From M55B167 sp964406095 (GTDB lineage Bacteria; Verrucomicrobiota; Kiritimatiellia; RFP12; UBA1067), in the NCBI GenBank assembly GCA_964406095.1, contig CAYOQJ010000079.1, forward strand, positions 6,375 to 70,374: DNA of 64,000 nucleotides, in the 5' to 3' direction. Every line of letters starts with the position of its first letter. The stretch's first letter is position 1. The position numbers and the translations under genes are program-made. The notes beneath the pieces were generated by a model, which saw only the letters and a program-made list of their open reading frames with translations, ran no database searches and had not been told where the DNA came from. Shown here piece after piece: positions 15,827-24,355 of this stretch.

Positions 15827-18800
15827 ATGAAGAAATTGACAACACTGATTGTTGCCCTGGGTCTCTGTACGGTGGCATTTGGCGCGGTGCCTTCCCACTG
15901 GGATGGCGGTCGCAATATACCGGTGCACAAGCTAACTTTGCTGGATGAATTTGAGGATACCATTGATCCGGTCAGCGCAAGTGCTTTACCAGTGAGTACT
16001 CGCAACACCTGTGGACAATGCCATGACTACAGCATTATCTCCGGCGGCTGGCATTTTAACAGCTCCGAAACAAACGCCTGCCTGGGACGTTTTTCGGAAC
16101 CCTGGTTCATGATTGACCAACTCAGCGGTTCGCAAATTCCCATGAGTCTGCGTACATGGCCGAAAGTTTACAAACCCGAGGATATCGGCATGACCGATTG
16201 GGAGTGGGTTTATGCCTTCGGTCGTCACCTGCCGGGCGGTGATATTGCCGAACCGGAGGATATCTATGCCGAGGGTGGAGAGAATGTACGCTGGGAGGTC
16301 AGCGGAAAGATGGAAATCAACTGCTTTGCCTGCCACTCAACCAGCGATCTGTATGATCACAGCGAATTTGTTCGTCTGGTGAAACGTGAGAATTTCGCCT
16401 GGGCTGCATCTGGTGCTTTTGGCCTTGGTAATGTCGAAGGCATGGGATCGCGTGTGCCCGAATATTGGGATGCCTCGCGCGGATTTGATCCGGATGACCG
16501 CGTGTACAAAGTGCCGCCGCATATCAACTACGATCTCGGACGTTTCGACAGCAAGAGCCGCACAGTGCTGGAGGTTGGAGAGCCGAGCAGCGAAAACTGT
16601 CTTAATTGTCACTCTGTCTCGCAATCGGGAGTCGGCCATCATCAGATTGACGGCGATGTGCATCTGCGTGCCGGCATGAACTGCAGTGACTGCCACAGCA
16701 ATGGGCTGGGGCATGATATCGCCCGCGGTTACGAAGGTGAATCCGGAGAGTACAGGGATAAGACCCGTGCAACTGCCAGTTGCGCAGGCTGCCATGTGAT
16801 CGGTGACGATACCAAAGCCGGACGTTTTGGCGCACCGGCTCCCGAACATGTTGGGTTTCCGCTGATTCATTTTGAAAAGCTGAGCTGCACGGTCTGTCAC
16901 TCAGGAGTCACAGAGGCTGGCAAGCTGGCTCAGGTGCGCACTTCCAAAGCCAATCGCATGGGGGTTTACGGTCGAGCCCGCTGGGTGACACCGGCACCTT
17001 TTATACAGGAACCGGTTTTTGTTAAAAACGAACAGGGCGTGATTGAGCCGCATCGTATCAGCTGGCCGGCCTTCTGGGGCAGACGTTCTGCTGACGGCAG
17101 GGAGGTCAAACCGATTAAACCTGAGAAGGTCGGTGAGCTTTGCGCAGATGAGCTGGGAGTTAGAACACGCCTGGGTGCCTTGCTGGCTACGCTCGCTACC
17201 AACCCGAATATTCCGGGGGTGCCGGCACTGGCGATAAACGGCATCTGCTTTGCGGCAAACGCGGACGGGGTTGCTATGCCGGTTGTGCAGGACGAGAGTA
17301 TCAAAGGTGTTGCCTTTGTCTATCTGGTTGACGGATGCGATCCGGCAGCGGATTTCACGGGTTTTGATCCGCTGGCTTCAACCGAGGGTCTTGCGCAATT
17401 TCAGGCGGAGAGACACATTGAAAAACTGGAGCAGTTCACCGGATTACTTGGTGATCTTGAAGCTCAGCCGTTGGCTGAAGGTCGTTACGGGGCAGTGGTT
17501 CTCGGCGATCAAATTTATTACAAGACCTATAACGGCTTGACTAACGCTCCGGCGGGAGATGCTCCGCAGGGTGCCGGTTACTATTTGGACGGCAGCTTTG
17601 ATTCCATTGTGCACAACTTCGCGCAGCCGGCCCTTCCGATTTATGATCCGACAGCTGGCAGCTCTCAAATGACTGACGATCAGTATCGTGTTTTTGATGC
17701 GAACCGAAAAAAATTCGAGGAACTCCTTCAGACCTTGGATGCGAGCGAGATGGCTGAAAATCGTTATTGCGCTATGGTAATAAAAGACCAACTCTTCTAT
17801 CGTGGCGGAACTGATGCTACCGTGATCAGCACCAACGCTCCTGCCGGGGCTGATGACGGCATGATAGGCTTTTATATGGATGGTGGGTTTGAGCCGCTGC
17901 TCGACGATTATCTGGTTTCCAATGTCGCTGAACTGGCCGACTCCGAGTGCTCACTGACTGAAAGCATGGTTACGGCTGTGCTCAGAAAACTGACCGCTTC
18001 GGGTGAGGTGAATCCGGTTTACGTTGCGCATGGTAAGCTTTGGGGTTTGAATGAAGATGGAGAGTTGACCGCCGGTGTGCATGTTGCGGCGGAACCGGTC
18101 AGCTGGGCTCTGGGTCATGATGTACGTCCGGCAAGATTGGCGCGTGGAGCAAAACCGGTTAAGTGCGACGACTGTCATACCGCCGACTCCGACTTCTTTT
18201 TCGCTGATGTCCGTTCGACCGGACCGTTGCTGACCTCCAGTGTGGCGGTTGCCAAGCAAATTGATTTCATGCAGCTCAGCGGTGTTTACAACCGTTTATT
18301 CGGTTTGACCTTTATGGTGCGTCCGTTGCTAAAAATTTTCCTGTGGCTGGCATTCGGCATATTCATATTGGTAGCGGTGGGTTTTGCTTCGGTGAGCATT
18401 CCCGCTTTGCTGGCGTTGGGTGGTTTGAAGCAGGGGACACCGCGTGAGCAGCTGATGAACAGAATTGATCGGATTGCGATGCTTGCGCTAACGGCATCTA
18501 GCGGCTATCTGGCACTTTCGGGAGTAACGGGCTGGCTGTTGCACCTGATGACGGGATATTTGCTGGTGCTGCATATTGTGGCCGGCGGAATCTTTGCACT
18601 CTGTTTGCTGACTCTGCTCTGGACCCGTGGTGCTGCGCGGCTTGCTATACCTAGAAAGAGTATGCTTTGGCTGGCCATGCTGATCCTAGCTGTGGTTGTG
18701 ATCTTTTCCGCAGTTGCGCCGATGATGACTATTTTCGGCTCGGAGTGGCAGCTTGCGTTGCTCTGGACGCACCGTTTGTCCTCCGTGGCGTTTCTGGTTG

Positions 18801-18835
18801 TCGGGTTGTATACATTGGTGGGTTTCCGAGATTGA
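15827..18835 (+). CDS. Seven-haem c-type cytochrome fused to a membrane cytochrome b-like tail
   Basis: A 1002-residue exported electron carrier. The ATG at 15827 follows AAAAAAGGAT; the signal peptide is residues 1-20. Seven CXXCH haem motifs are visible: CGQCH (C62), CFACH, CLNCH, CSDCH, CAGCH, CTVCH and, far downstream, CDDCH. The first six lie in roughly residues 60-365. Residues about 430-760 separate the sixth and seventh haem and contain two related units ('EGRYGAVVLGDQIYY...NAPAG...GYYLDGSFD' and 'ENRYCAMVIKDQLFY...NAPAG...GFYMDGGFE'). After CDDCH come about five membrane helices with histidines ('LLHLMTGYLLVLH', 'LLWTHRL') suited to haem b or quinol. It probably links the membrane quinone pool to periplasmic redox partners. 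The apbE gene starts 19 nt later. Confidence 0.82.
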   Translation: MKKLTTLIVALGLCTVAFGAVPSHWDGGRNIPVHKLTLLDEFEDTIDPVSASALPVSTRNTCGQCHDYSIISGGWHFNSSETNACLGRFSEPWFMIDQLSGSQIPMSLRTWPKVYKPEDIGMTDWEWVYAFGRHLPGGDIAEPEDIYAEGGENVRWEVSGKMEINCFACHSTSDLYDHSEFVRLVKRENFAWAASGAFGLGNVEGMGSRVPEYWDASRGFDPDDRVYKVPPHINYDLGRFDSKSRTVLEVGEPSSENCLNCHSVSQSGVGHHQIDGDVHLRAGMNCSDCHSNGLGHDIARGYEGESGEYRDKTRATASCAGCHVIGDDTKAGRFGAPAPEHVGFPLIHFEKLSCTVCHSGVTEAGKLAQVRTSKANRMGVYGRARWVTPAPFIQEPVFVKNEQGVIEPHRISWPAFWGRRSADGREVKPIKPEKVGELCADELGVRTRLGALLATLATNPNIPGVPALAINGICFAANADGVAMPVVQDESIKGVAFVYLVDGCDPAADFTGFDPLASTEGLAQFQAERHIEKLEQFTGLLGDLEAQPLAEGRYGAVVLGDQIYYKTYNGLTNAPAGDAPQGAGYYLDGSFDSIVHNFAQPALPIYDPTAGSSQMTDDQYRVFDANRKKFEELLQTLDASEMAENRYCAMVIKDQLFYRGGTDATVISTNAPAGADDGMIGFYMDGGFEPLLDDYLVSNVAELADSECSLTESMVTAVLRKLTASGEVNPVYVAHGKLWGLNEDGELTAGVHVAAEPVSWALGHDVRPARLARGAKPVKCDDCHTADSDFFFADVRSTGPLLTSSVAVAKQIDFMQLSGVYNRLFGLTFMVRPLLKIFLWLAFGIFILVAVGFASVSIPALLALGGLKQGTPREQLMNRIDRIAMLALTASSGYLALSGVTGWLLHLMTGYLLVLHIVAGGIFALCLLTLLWTRGAARLAIPRKSMLWLAMLILAVVVIFSAVAPMMTIFGSEWQLALLWTHRLSSVAFLVVGLYTLVGFRD

Positions 18836-18854
18836 CGGGTGGTTGTCCGGTCTT

Positions 18855-19802
18855 ATGAAGGTTCATAAATATGAACACGAAGCGATGTCCACCCGGTTCG
18901 AACTGATGATTCGAATCGAAGATGAGCAGATTGCTCAGAGTGCGGCCTGGAATGCATTTCAGAAGATCGATAAGCTGGAAAAACTTTTGAGCAGATTTGC
19001 GGATGGCAGTGATGTCACGGTGATCAGCCATTTGAGTCCTGGAGAGAGTTACCAGATAGCACCGGAGACGTTGGAGTTGCTATTGATTGCCACTGAGGTG
19101 TGCGCGGCAACCCGAGGGGCTTTTGATGTGACGGTTGGTGCATTTATGGATTTGCTGCGCGGGGTCAATCATCGCTGGCAGGCACTGACTGCGGATGAGT
19201 TGCAACAGACATGGAAGGCATGCGGCATGAACCGGCTGATCATCGACAGAGATAACCATCTGGTTGCGGTGAAACCGGTGCAGGCGGGTGAATTGGTTCC
19301 ATTGAAACTTGATTTCGGGGCAATTGCCAAGGGTTATGCACTGGATGTGGTGGCGGCAATGTTGAATGAAGAGTGGGATTTGACAGATTTTCTGGTGCAT
19401 GCCGGCACCAGCACGGTAATTGCTGCAGGTTCCATGGATGCAATACCAGGATGGCCGGTGACCGTTGGCGGCGAGTGGCGCACACGTGCCGGGCTTGAGA
19501 CGGTACGTTTAAAAGTGGGGGCACTCAGCGGCTCAGGATTTGAGGTTAAAGGGGCGCATGTTGTGGATGTGCGCCGAGGAGTGGCGGCGGTGCAACATCC
19601 GGCCGCATGGGCTTATGCCGACAGCGCGGCTGTGGCTGATGCGCTTTCCACCGCGGTATTAGGTATGAAATGGCGTGAGATCAAAGAGTCATGCGTTGAA
19701 ATACCAAACAGCGGCGTACTGACAGTGCGTGAGCAGAGTACTCGTCTTGACCGGTTTAGAGCACCGTTCAGGGTTTGCGGAAATTTTCCGCCTTTACGGT
19801 AG
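18855..19802 (+). CDS. apbE: FAD:protein FMN transferase
   Basis: A 315-residue flavin transferase that attaches FMN through a phosphoester bond to Thr in S/TGAT motifs of target proteins such as NqrB, NqrC and RnfG. I start it at ATG 18855, as 'MKVHKYEHEAMSTRFELMI' matches the family's N-terminus; the open frame upstream overlaps the cytochrome gene. Family features seen: 'AMSTRFEL' near the start, 'GAFDVTVGAFMDLLRG' and 'LDFGAIAKGYALDVVA' (FAD binding), and 'YADSAAVADALSTAVLGM' near the end, where the Mg-binding Asp/Thr lie. No signal peptide or lipobox is evident, unlike many ApbE proteins, so the site of action is uncertain. Targets within the window are NqrC, probably NqrB, and the first gene. 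It is 19 nt downstream of the cytochrome gene, probably in one operon. Confidence 0.88.
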   Translation: MKVHKYEHEAMSTRFELMIRIEDEQIAQSAAWNAFQKIDKLEKLLSRFADGSDVTVISHLSPGESYQIAPETLELLLIATEVCAATRGAFDVTVGAFMDLLRGVNHRWQALTADELQQTWKACGMNRLIIDRDNHLVAVKPVQAGELVPLKLDFGAIAKGYALDVVAAMLNEEWDLTDFLVHAGTSTVIAAGSMDAIPGWPVTVGGEWRTRAGLETVRLKVGALSGSGFEVKGAHVVDVRRGVAAVQHPAAWAYADSAAVADALSTAVLGMKWREIKESCVEIPNSGVLTVREQSTRLDRFRAPFRVCGNFPPLR

Positions 19803-19909
19803 TGAAAATCAGGCATTCGTGGTGAATGCACAGAGATAAAAATCTCGCATGTTACAATAAAGAACACAAAGTTCTAAGGCTCTGATTGAGAGTCGGAAAG
19901 GATACAACT

Positions 19910-20572
19910 ATGAAACTTAAATCAATGTTACTGATCTCGGCGGCGGCGGCCGCCGCTCTTACGATTAACGCCGCTGACGGCGGTAAGGTTGTGCTGAAGA
20001 TTGATCTGCCTAAACCCCAGTTCACCGGTACACCCAAGGATATCCGTTCACCGAACCTTGAACCGCCCCGCGGTGGCAGACCGCGTCCGCCGATCAATGT
20101 ACCTGCCGGAACCAAGGTGATCTCGCTTGACTGCAAGGTGACATCCAGCGACATGGAGCCGATTATCGGCGAGCTTGAATACATCACGGATGGTGATAAA
20201 GAACATGATGCCGCGACTTACGTGGAAATCGGTCCGGGTACGCAGTGGGTGCAGGTTGATCTTGGCGAGGAAAAAGAGGTGCACGCTGCCTGTGTTTGGC
20301 ATTATCATGGTGAAGCGCGTGTTTATCGCGATGTCATCTGTCAGATATCCAGCGATCCCGACTTTATCGATGGTGTCGTAACTGTTTTCAATAACGATCA
20401 CGATGACTCATCAAAACTCGGCAAGGGAAATGATAAAGAGTACATCGAGGATAATAAGGGTCGCCCCTTTGCCGTCAACGGTGTTAAAGGGCGTTACGTG
20501 CGCTTCTACAGTCGCGGTAATACCTCCAATGAGATGAATCACTACACCGAAATAGAAGTTTACGGTTTGTGA
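19910..20572 (+). CDS. Secreted discoidin (F5/8 type C)-like protein
   Basis: A 220-residue exported protein. ATG 19910 lies 7 nt after GGAAAGGA; residues 1-21 form an alanine-rich signal peptide. A proline/arginine-rich linker (about 40-60) precedes a domain that fits the galactose-binding-like fold of discoidin modules: 'WVQVDLGEEKEVHAACVWHYHGEARVYRD', then 'ISSDPDF.DGVVTVFNND' and the closing 'VKGRYVRFYSRGNTSNEMNHYTEIEVYGL', which is the typical discoidin C-terminal strand pair. Such domains bind glycans or cell-wall material. It is followed by a strong terminator, so it ends this transcription unit. Specific ligand unknown. Confidence 0.72.
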   Translation: MKLKSMLLISAAAAAALTINAADGGKVVLKIDLPKPQFTGTPKDIRSPNLEPPRGGRPRPPINVPAGTKVISLDCKVTSSDMEPIIGELEYITDGDKEHDAATYVEIGPGTQWVQVDLGEEKEVHAACVWHYHGEARVYRDVICQISSDPDFIDGVVTVFNNDHDDSSKLGKGNDKEYIEDNKGRPFAVNGVKGRYVRFYSRGNTSNEMNHYTEIEVYGL

Positions 20573-20634
20573 TCAGTTCGGGAGCGTTGCTCATCTGATA
20601 CTGTTACGCAGGTGAGTGTGTATACTTGAGTGTC

Positions 20635-20664
20635 AAAACCGTCCGCAGCTGCGGACGGTTTTTC
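20635..20664 (+). terminator. Rho-independent terminator
   Basis: A fully palindromic GC-rich stem (AAAACCGTCCGCA and its complement around a central GC) followed by TTTTT. It closes the transcript of the discoidin-like gene. Confidence 0.9.
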
Positions 20665-20775
20665 ATTTGCGGGATTTTGTTACAAAAGAGAGACAGATTG
20701 TCGCTTTAACCACTATGATTGTCACGTAAAATCTGTTACAATGGTTGTGCAAAAAATGAGTTGTGGAGAATAGTT

Positions 20776-21843
20776 TTGAATATACTTGATGTAATCACAA
20801 AGTTGTCTCAGGAATTTGGCACGGATCGCTATGTGCGCGGCGGGGGTGGTAACACCTCCTGCAAGAATGAATCGACGCTCTGGGTGAAGCCTTCTGGTAC
20901 GACACTTGCGGCCCTGACACCTAAGCTTTTTGTGGCACTGGATCGCGCCAGACTTGCGCGGCTGTATGAGATGGAGCCGCCCTCCGAGGTCTCGGCGCGC
21001 GAGGCATTGGTCAAAGAAATTATGGAGCAGTCGTTGTTGCCTGGGAGTTCCGGACGTGCCTCGGTTGAAGCACCATTGCATGACTCGCTGGGGTTTCGTT
21101 ATGTTGTGCATACCCATCCCTATGCTGTCAATGGCATGACCTGTGCCCGTGATGGTCGGGTGGCTTGCGAGAGGCTTTTCCCTGATGCGCTCTGGCTTGA
21201 TTACATTGATCCTGGCTATACGCTTTGTCGCGTTGTGCGTGCAGCTGTGATTGAGTACAAGAGTAAAAAGGGGAGTGAGCCGGAGCTGATATTTTTGAAA
21301 AATCACGGGGTGTTTGTGGCAGCCGACACCCCGGAAAGAATTCGTGCGCTCTATGCCGATGTTATTGATAAATTACTGTCCGAATATGAGCGAGCTGGTA
21401 TCGACACTGCGTTTGAGTCTGCGCAGCTGGCCACCGAATCAACGCTTGTCATCGATCGTCAGGCAATCTGCAAAGCGATGGGCCGGAGTGATCTGTCGAT
21501 TGTGGCCTCAGGGGCCTTCGATGTTGCTGCTGGTCCCCTTTCACCCGATCATATGGTTTATGCTAAGGCTTTTCCCTATATCGGGGTGCCCACAGAAGAG
21601 GGCATTGCGGCTTTTAAAGAGCGTCATGGTTACGTACCGCAGGTTTTCAGTTTCAATCAGAGTGTCTTCGGTGTGGCTGAAAGTGAAAAGGGTGCGGCAC
21701 TTGCTCTCGAACTGGCCAAGGATGGAGCATTGGTTGAAAAGCTGACCAAAGCCTTTGGCGGGGTGCAGTATATGAGCGATGCCGCCCGCGATTTTATTGA
21801 AAACTGGGAGGTTGAATCCTACCGCAAAAAACAGATGAATTAA
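20776..21843 (+). CDS. Class II aldolase/adducin family protein, probable rhamnulose-1-phosphate aldolase
   Basis: A 355-residue zinc-dependent aldolase. The start is a TTG at 20776, 7 nt after GGAG; no ATG with a ribosome-binding site exists nearby. Sequence features match the aldolase half of the bifunctional rhamnulose-1-phosphate aldolase/lactaldehyde dehydrogenase: 'RYVRGGGGNTSCK' (phosphate-binding), 'LWVKPSGT', 'VVHTHPYAVN' (zinc ligands HTH), 'IFLKNHGVFVA' (third histidine). The short-chain dehydrogenase half of the bifunctional enzyme is absent; an extra segment of about 120 residues follows the aldolase core. With RhaA encoded 318 nt downstream, cleavage of L-rhamnulose-1-phosphate is the likely role. 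A rhamnulokinase is not visible in the window. Fuculose phosphate is an alternative substrate. Confidence 0.75.
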   Translation: MNILDVITKLSQEFGTDRYVRGGGGNTSCKNESTLWVKPSGTTLAALTPKLFVALDRARLARLYEMEPPSEVSAREALVKEIMEQSLLPGSSGRASVEAPLHDSLGFRYVVHTHPYAVNGMTCARDGRVACERLFPDALWLDYIDPGYTLCRVVRAAVIEYKSKKGSEPELIFLKNHGVFVAADTPERIRALYADVIDKLLSEYERAGIDTAFESAQLATESTLVIDRQAICKAMGRSDLSIVASGAFDVAAGPLSPDHMVYAKAFPYIGVPTEEGIAAFKERHGYVPQVFSFNQSVFGVAESEKGAALALELAKDGALVEKLTKAFGGVQYMSDAARDFIENWEVESYRKKQMN

Positions 21844-22161
21844 CAGGATTTGAGGCTGTGGGCGGCAAGAATTTTAGCACAGAGACACAGAGTCACGGAG
21901 AAGGGGCGTCATGTGCGAATGTGCGAGTTAAAGAGAAGAGTTTTTGACAGGATTACAGGATTTGGGGCTGTGGGGCCGGTGACCTCACCGGCCATTCATG
22001 GCTCCCTATGTCCTCTGTGTTAAACTTATTCCTAAGCTCAGCGCCAATGTTCGCTTCGCCGTGCACGCTGGCGTGTGTGAAGCAAATGGGACGTTATGAA
22101 AAACGGAAAATAAATAAAAATGATCTCTGGTGGCGACGCAGAGAGTGTTGAGGAAAACAGT
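21844..22161. other. 318-bp intergenic region with repeats and a hairpin
   Basis: No coding sequence. It contains two imperfect copies of an ACAGGATTTG(A/G)GGCTGTGGG element (near 21843 and 21955), a CACAGAGACACAGAG stretch (about 21880-21894) that also occurs at about 12648, and a strong hairpin GGCCGGTGA-CC-TCACCGGCC (21974-21993). The hairpin lacks a T-tract and lies within the rhaA leader. Confidence 0.6.
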
Positions 22162-23424
22162 ATGAATAATAATATTGAGCAAGCCTATCAGATTGCGCGA
22201 GAAAAATATGCGGAGATCGGGGTGGATACCGAAGCCGCTATGAAAGCATTGGAACAGGTGCCTGTGAGCATGCACTGCTGGCAGGGTGATGATGTCGGAG
22301 GTTTCGAAAGTGTTGGCGGCTCCGAGTTGAGCGGCGGAATTCAGGCCACCGGCAATTATCCCGGTAAAGCGCGTACGATCGATGAGTTGCGCAGCGATAT
22401 AGAAAAAGCACTTTCACTTATTCCCGGTACTCACCGGCTGAATTTGCATGCCAGCTATCTGGAGAACGGCGGCATCTTTGTCGATCGTGATGAAATTGAG
22501 CCTAGGCATTTCAAGGGCTGGATTGACTGGGGCAAAGGCAGGTTGCACGGCATGGATTTCAACCCCACCTTCTTTTCACACGCCAAAGCCGCAGATGGAT
22601 TCACTTTGAGTCATCCCGATCAGGCGGTACGCGATTTCTGGATTGAACATGGCAGGCGTTGCCGGACTATCGCTGCTGAGATGGGACATCAGTACGGTAC
22701 CACAACGGTCACCAACTTCTGGGTGCCGGACTCATACAAGGATACGCCGGCGGATCGGGCCTCTCCGCGTCAACGTCTGGCAGAAGCTCTGGACAGTTGT
22801 TTTGAGGAGAAGATTGATCCATCCGTGCATCTGGATGCGGTTGAGTCGAAGTTGTTCGGCATCGGCGGTGAAAGCTACACCGTTGGTTCGCATGAGTTTT
22901 ATATGGGTTACGCTGTATCCCGTCAGAAGCTGCTCTGTCTGGATGCCGGACATTATCACCCGACGGAGATGATATCCGAGAAGATTTCATCTGTTATGAT
23001 GTTCTGTCCTGAATTACTGTTGCATGTAAGCAGACCGGTACGCTGGGACAGTGACCATGTAGTCTGTTTTGACGATGAATTGCAGCAGATCGCCAAAGAG
23101 CTGGTGCGCAGTGGGCAGATGGACAAGGTGCATATCGGTCTGGACTTCTTTGATGCCAGTATAAATCGTGTGGCGGCCTGGGTTATCGGAACACGCAATA
23201 TGGTCAAAGCTCTGTTGTTCGCTATGCTGGAACCGATTGAGACTCTTCGTCAGGCTGAGGCGGAGATGAATTTCACAAAACGTCTGGTGATGTTCGAAGA
23301 GCTTAAAACTATGCCGTGGAGCGCGGTCTGGGATTACTACTGCCTGCGGCAGGATGTTCCGGCAGGGCTTGCATGGTTTGACGAAGTTGTTAATTATGAG
23401 AAAGATGTGTTAAGCAGACGTTAA
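22162..23424 (+). CDS. rhaA: L-rhamnose isomerase
   Basis: Converts L-rhamnose to L-rhamnulose in the cytoplasm with a divalent metal. The 420 residues equal the usual length (E. coli about 419). The family's start is clear ('VPVSMHCWQGDDVGGFE'), as are the metal-site regions 'LNLHASY', 'GMDFNPTFFSH', 'YAVSRQKLLCLDAGHYHPTE' and 'HIGLDFFDASINRVAAWVIGTRN'. ATG 22162 lies about 8 nt after GAGGA; the open frame upstream to 22120 is not needed. It follows the aldolase gene in the same direction, giving two steps of rhamnose breakdown. Rhamnose is abundant in sulfated algal polysaccharides such as ulvan and fucoidan, which fits the sulfatase encoded next door, though the link is inference. Confidence 0.95.
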   Translation: MNNNIEQAYQIAREKYAEIGVDTEAAMKALEQVPVSMHCWQGDDVGGFESVGGSELSGGIQATGNYPGKARTIDELRSDIEKALSLIPGTHRLNLHASYLENGGIFVDRDEIEPRHFKGWIDWGKGRLHGMDFNPTFFSHAKAADGFTLSHPDQAVRDFWIEHGRRCRTIAAEMGHQYGTTTVTNFWVPDSYKDTPADRASPRQRLAEALDSCFEEKIDPSVHLDAVESKLFGIGGESYTVGSHEFYMGYAVSRQKLLCLDAGHYHPTEMISEKISSVMMFCPELLLHVSRPVRWDSDHVVCFDDELQQIAKELVRSGQMDKVHIGLDFFDASINRVAAWVIGTRNMVKALLFAMLEPIETLRQAEAEMNFTKRLVMFEELKTMPWSAVWDYYCLRQDVPAGLAWFDEVVNYEKDVLSRR

Positions 23425-23446
23425 AATCGCGTTTGTACGGAGATTG

Positions 23447-23482
23447 ACGGCACCGGTTGCAAAGTGACCAGTGCCGTTTTGT
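23447..23482 (+). terminator. Probable rho-independent terminator after rhaA
   Basis: Stem ACGGCAC/GTGCCGT with an inner partial stem, followed by TTTTGTT. It lies between the convergent rhaA and lgt genes and may serve both. Confidence 0.6.
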
Positions 23483-23496
23483 TATGTGGCAGATGT

Positions 23497-24315
23497 TCAA
23501 TTTTCGGGATCAAAAATTTCTTTTCGTCGATTCAATAGAATCGCCACTCCGATTGCGGCCAGTCCGATACTGATCGTCTGACTGATCGACAATGCACCCA
23601 CGTTGGCACGCGGGTCACCTCGCAAAAACTCAACCATGAATCGCATAAAAGCGTAGGCAATCAGATAGATGGCGGATGGCAGACCAAGCTTGCGATAGTG
23701 ATTCAGAAAAATATAGATCATAGCCGCAAAGATCAGCAGATTGGCTCCTGATTCGATCAACTGGGTTGGGATAACCGGTAGACTCTGGGCGGCAGTTGGC
23801 TCGATAAGTGGCGGATTAGCATTGCATTGTTCGATCCAGGCGGGAGAGTGGGCCGGAAAATGTACACCCAGAGCTTCGCTTGTTATACGTCCGTAACAGC
23901 AGCCATGCATGAAACAGCCGATTCGTCCGAAAGCGTGTCCGAGCGGCAGAACACTGAGAAGTATATCTGAAACCTCGAAGAATTTAATTTTCTTGAGTTT
24001 TATGAAAATCAGAACAAATAACGCGGCTGCGATGAACCCGCCGTAAAACATCAGACCACCCTGGTCTATCCGCAGAATTGCGGAGGGGTTGTCGGCGAAT
24101 TCCACCTGCCAGTGTTCAATCACATAGGCAACTCGGGCACCGCCGATAGAGGCGATCATCATCCCGGTGATCAGTGAAGTCAGTTGATCCGCATTACGTC
24201 CGCTGCGTTTGCAGAGCCACACCGCCACCTGCCAGGCAAAGAGAAATCCGAGTGCCATACACAGTCCGTAGCTGTGCAGGGTTATGCCGCCGATTCGCAA
24301 TAATTCTGAGTGCAT
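23497..24315 (-). CDS. lgt: Prolipoprotein diacylglyceryl transferase
   Basis: Inner-membrane enzyme that transfers diacylglycerol from phosphatidylglycerol to the lipobox cysteine of prolipoproteins, the first step of lipoprotein maturation. The 272 residues and about seven hydrophobic helices fit the family. The signature region is 'PLGHAFGRIGCFMHGCCYGR' with the essential Arg and the Lgt loop; the early 'LHSYGLCMALGF' and the 'GGLMFYGGF' segment (YGG) are also typical, as is the late 'MRFMVEFLRGDPR'. The HGCCYG variant in place of NGELWG is common in several phyla. It is convergent with rhaA and starts 40 nt downstream of the sulfatase stop. Confidence 0.93.
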   Translation of the reverse strand: MHSELLRIGGITLHSYGLCMALGFLFAWQVAVWLCKRSGRNADQLTSLITGMMIASIGGARVAYVIEHWQVEFADNPSAILRIDQGGLMFYGGFIAAALFVLIFIKLKKIKFFEVSDILLSVLPLGHAFGRIGCFMHGCCYGRITSEALGVHFPAHSPAWIEQCNANPPLIEPTAAQSLPVIPTQLIESGANLLIFAAMIYIFLNHYRKLGLPSAIYLIAYAFMRFMVEFLRGDPRANVGALSISQTISIGLAAIGVAILLNRRKEIFDPEN

Positions 24316-24355
24316 TGAATTCCCGGGTAATGGATTATGTAAAAGTAAATTGTAG

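Noticed and set aside
16337..16900. Minus-strand open frame over the cytochrome gene
   Set aside because: The plus strand carries in-frame CXXCH motifs; the antisense product has no domain.
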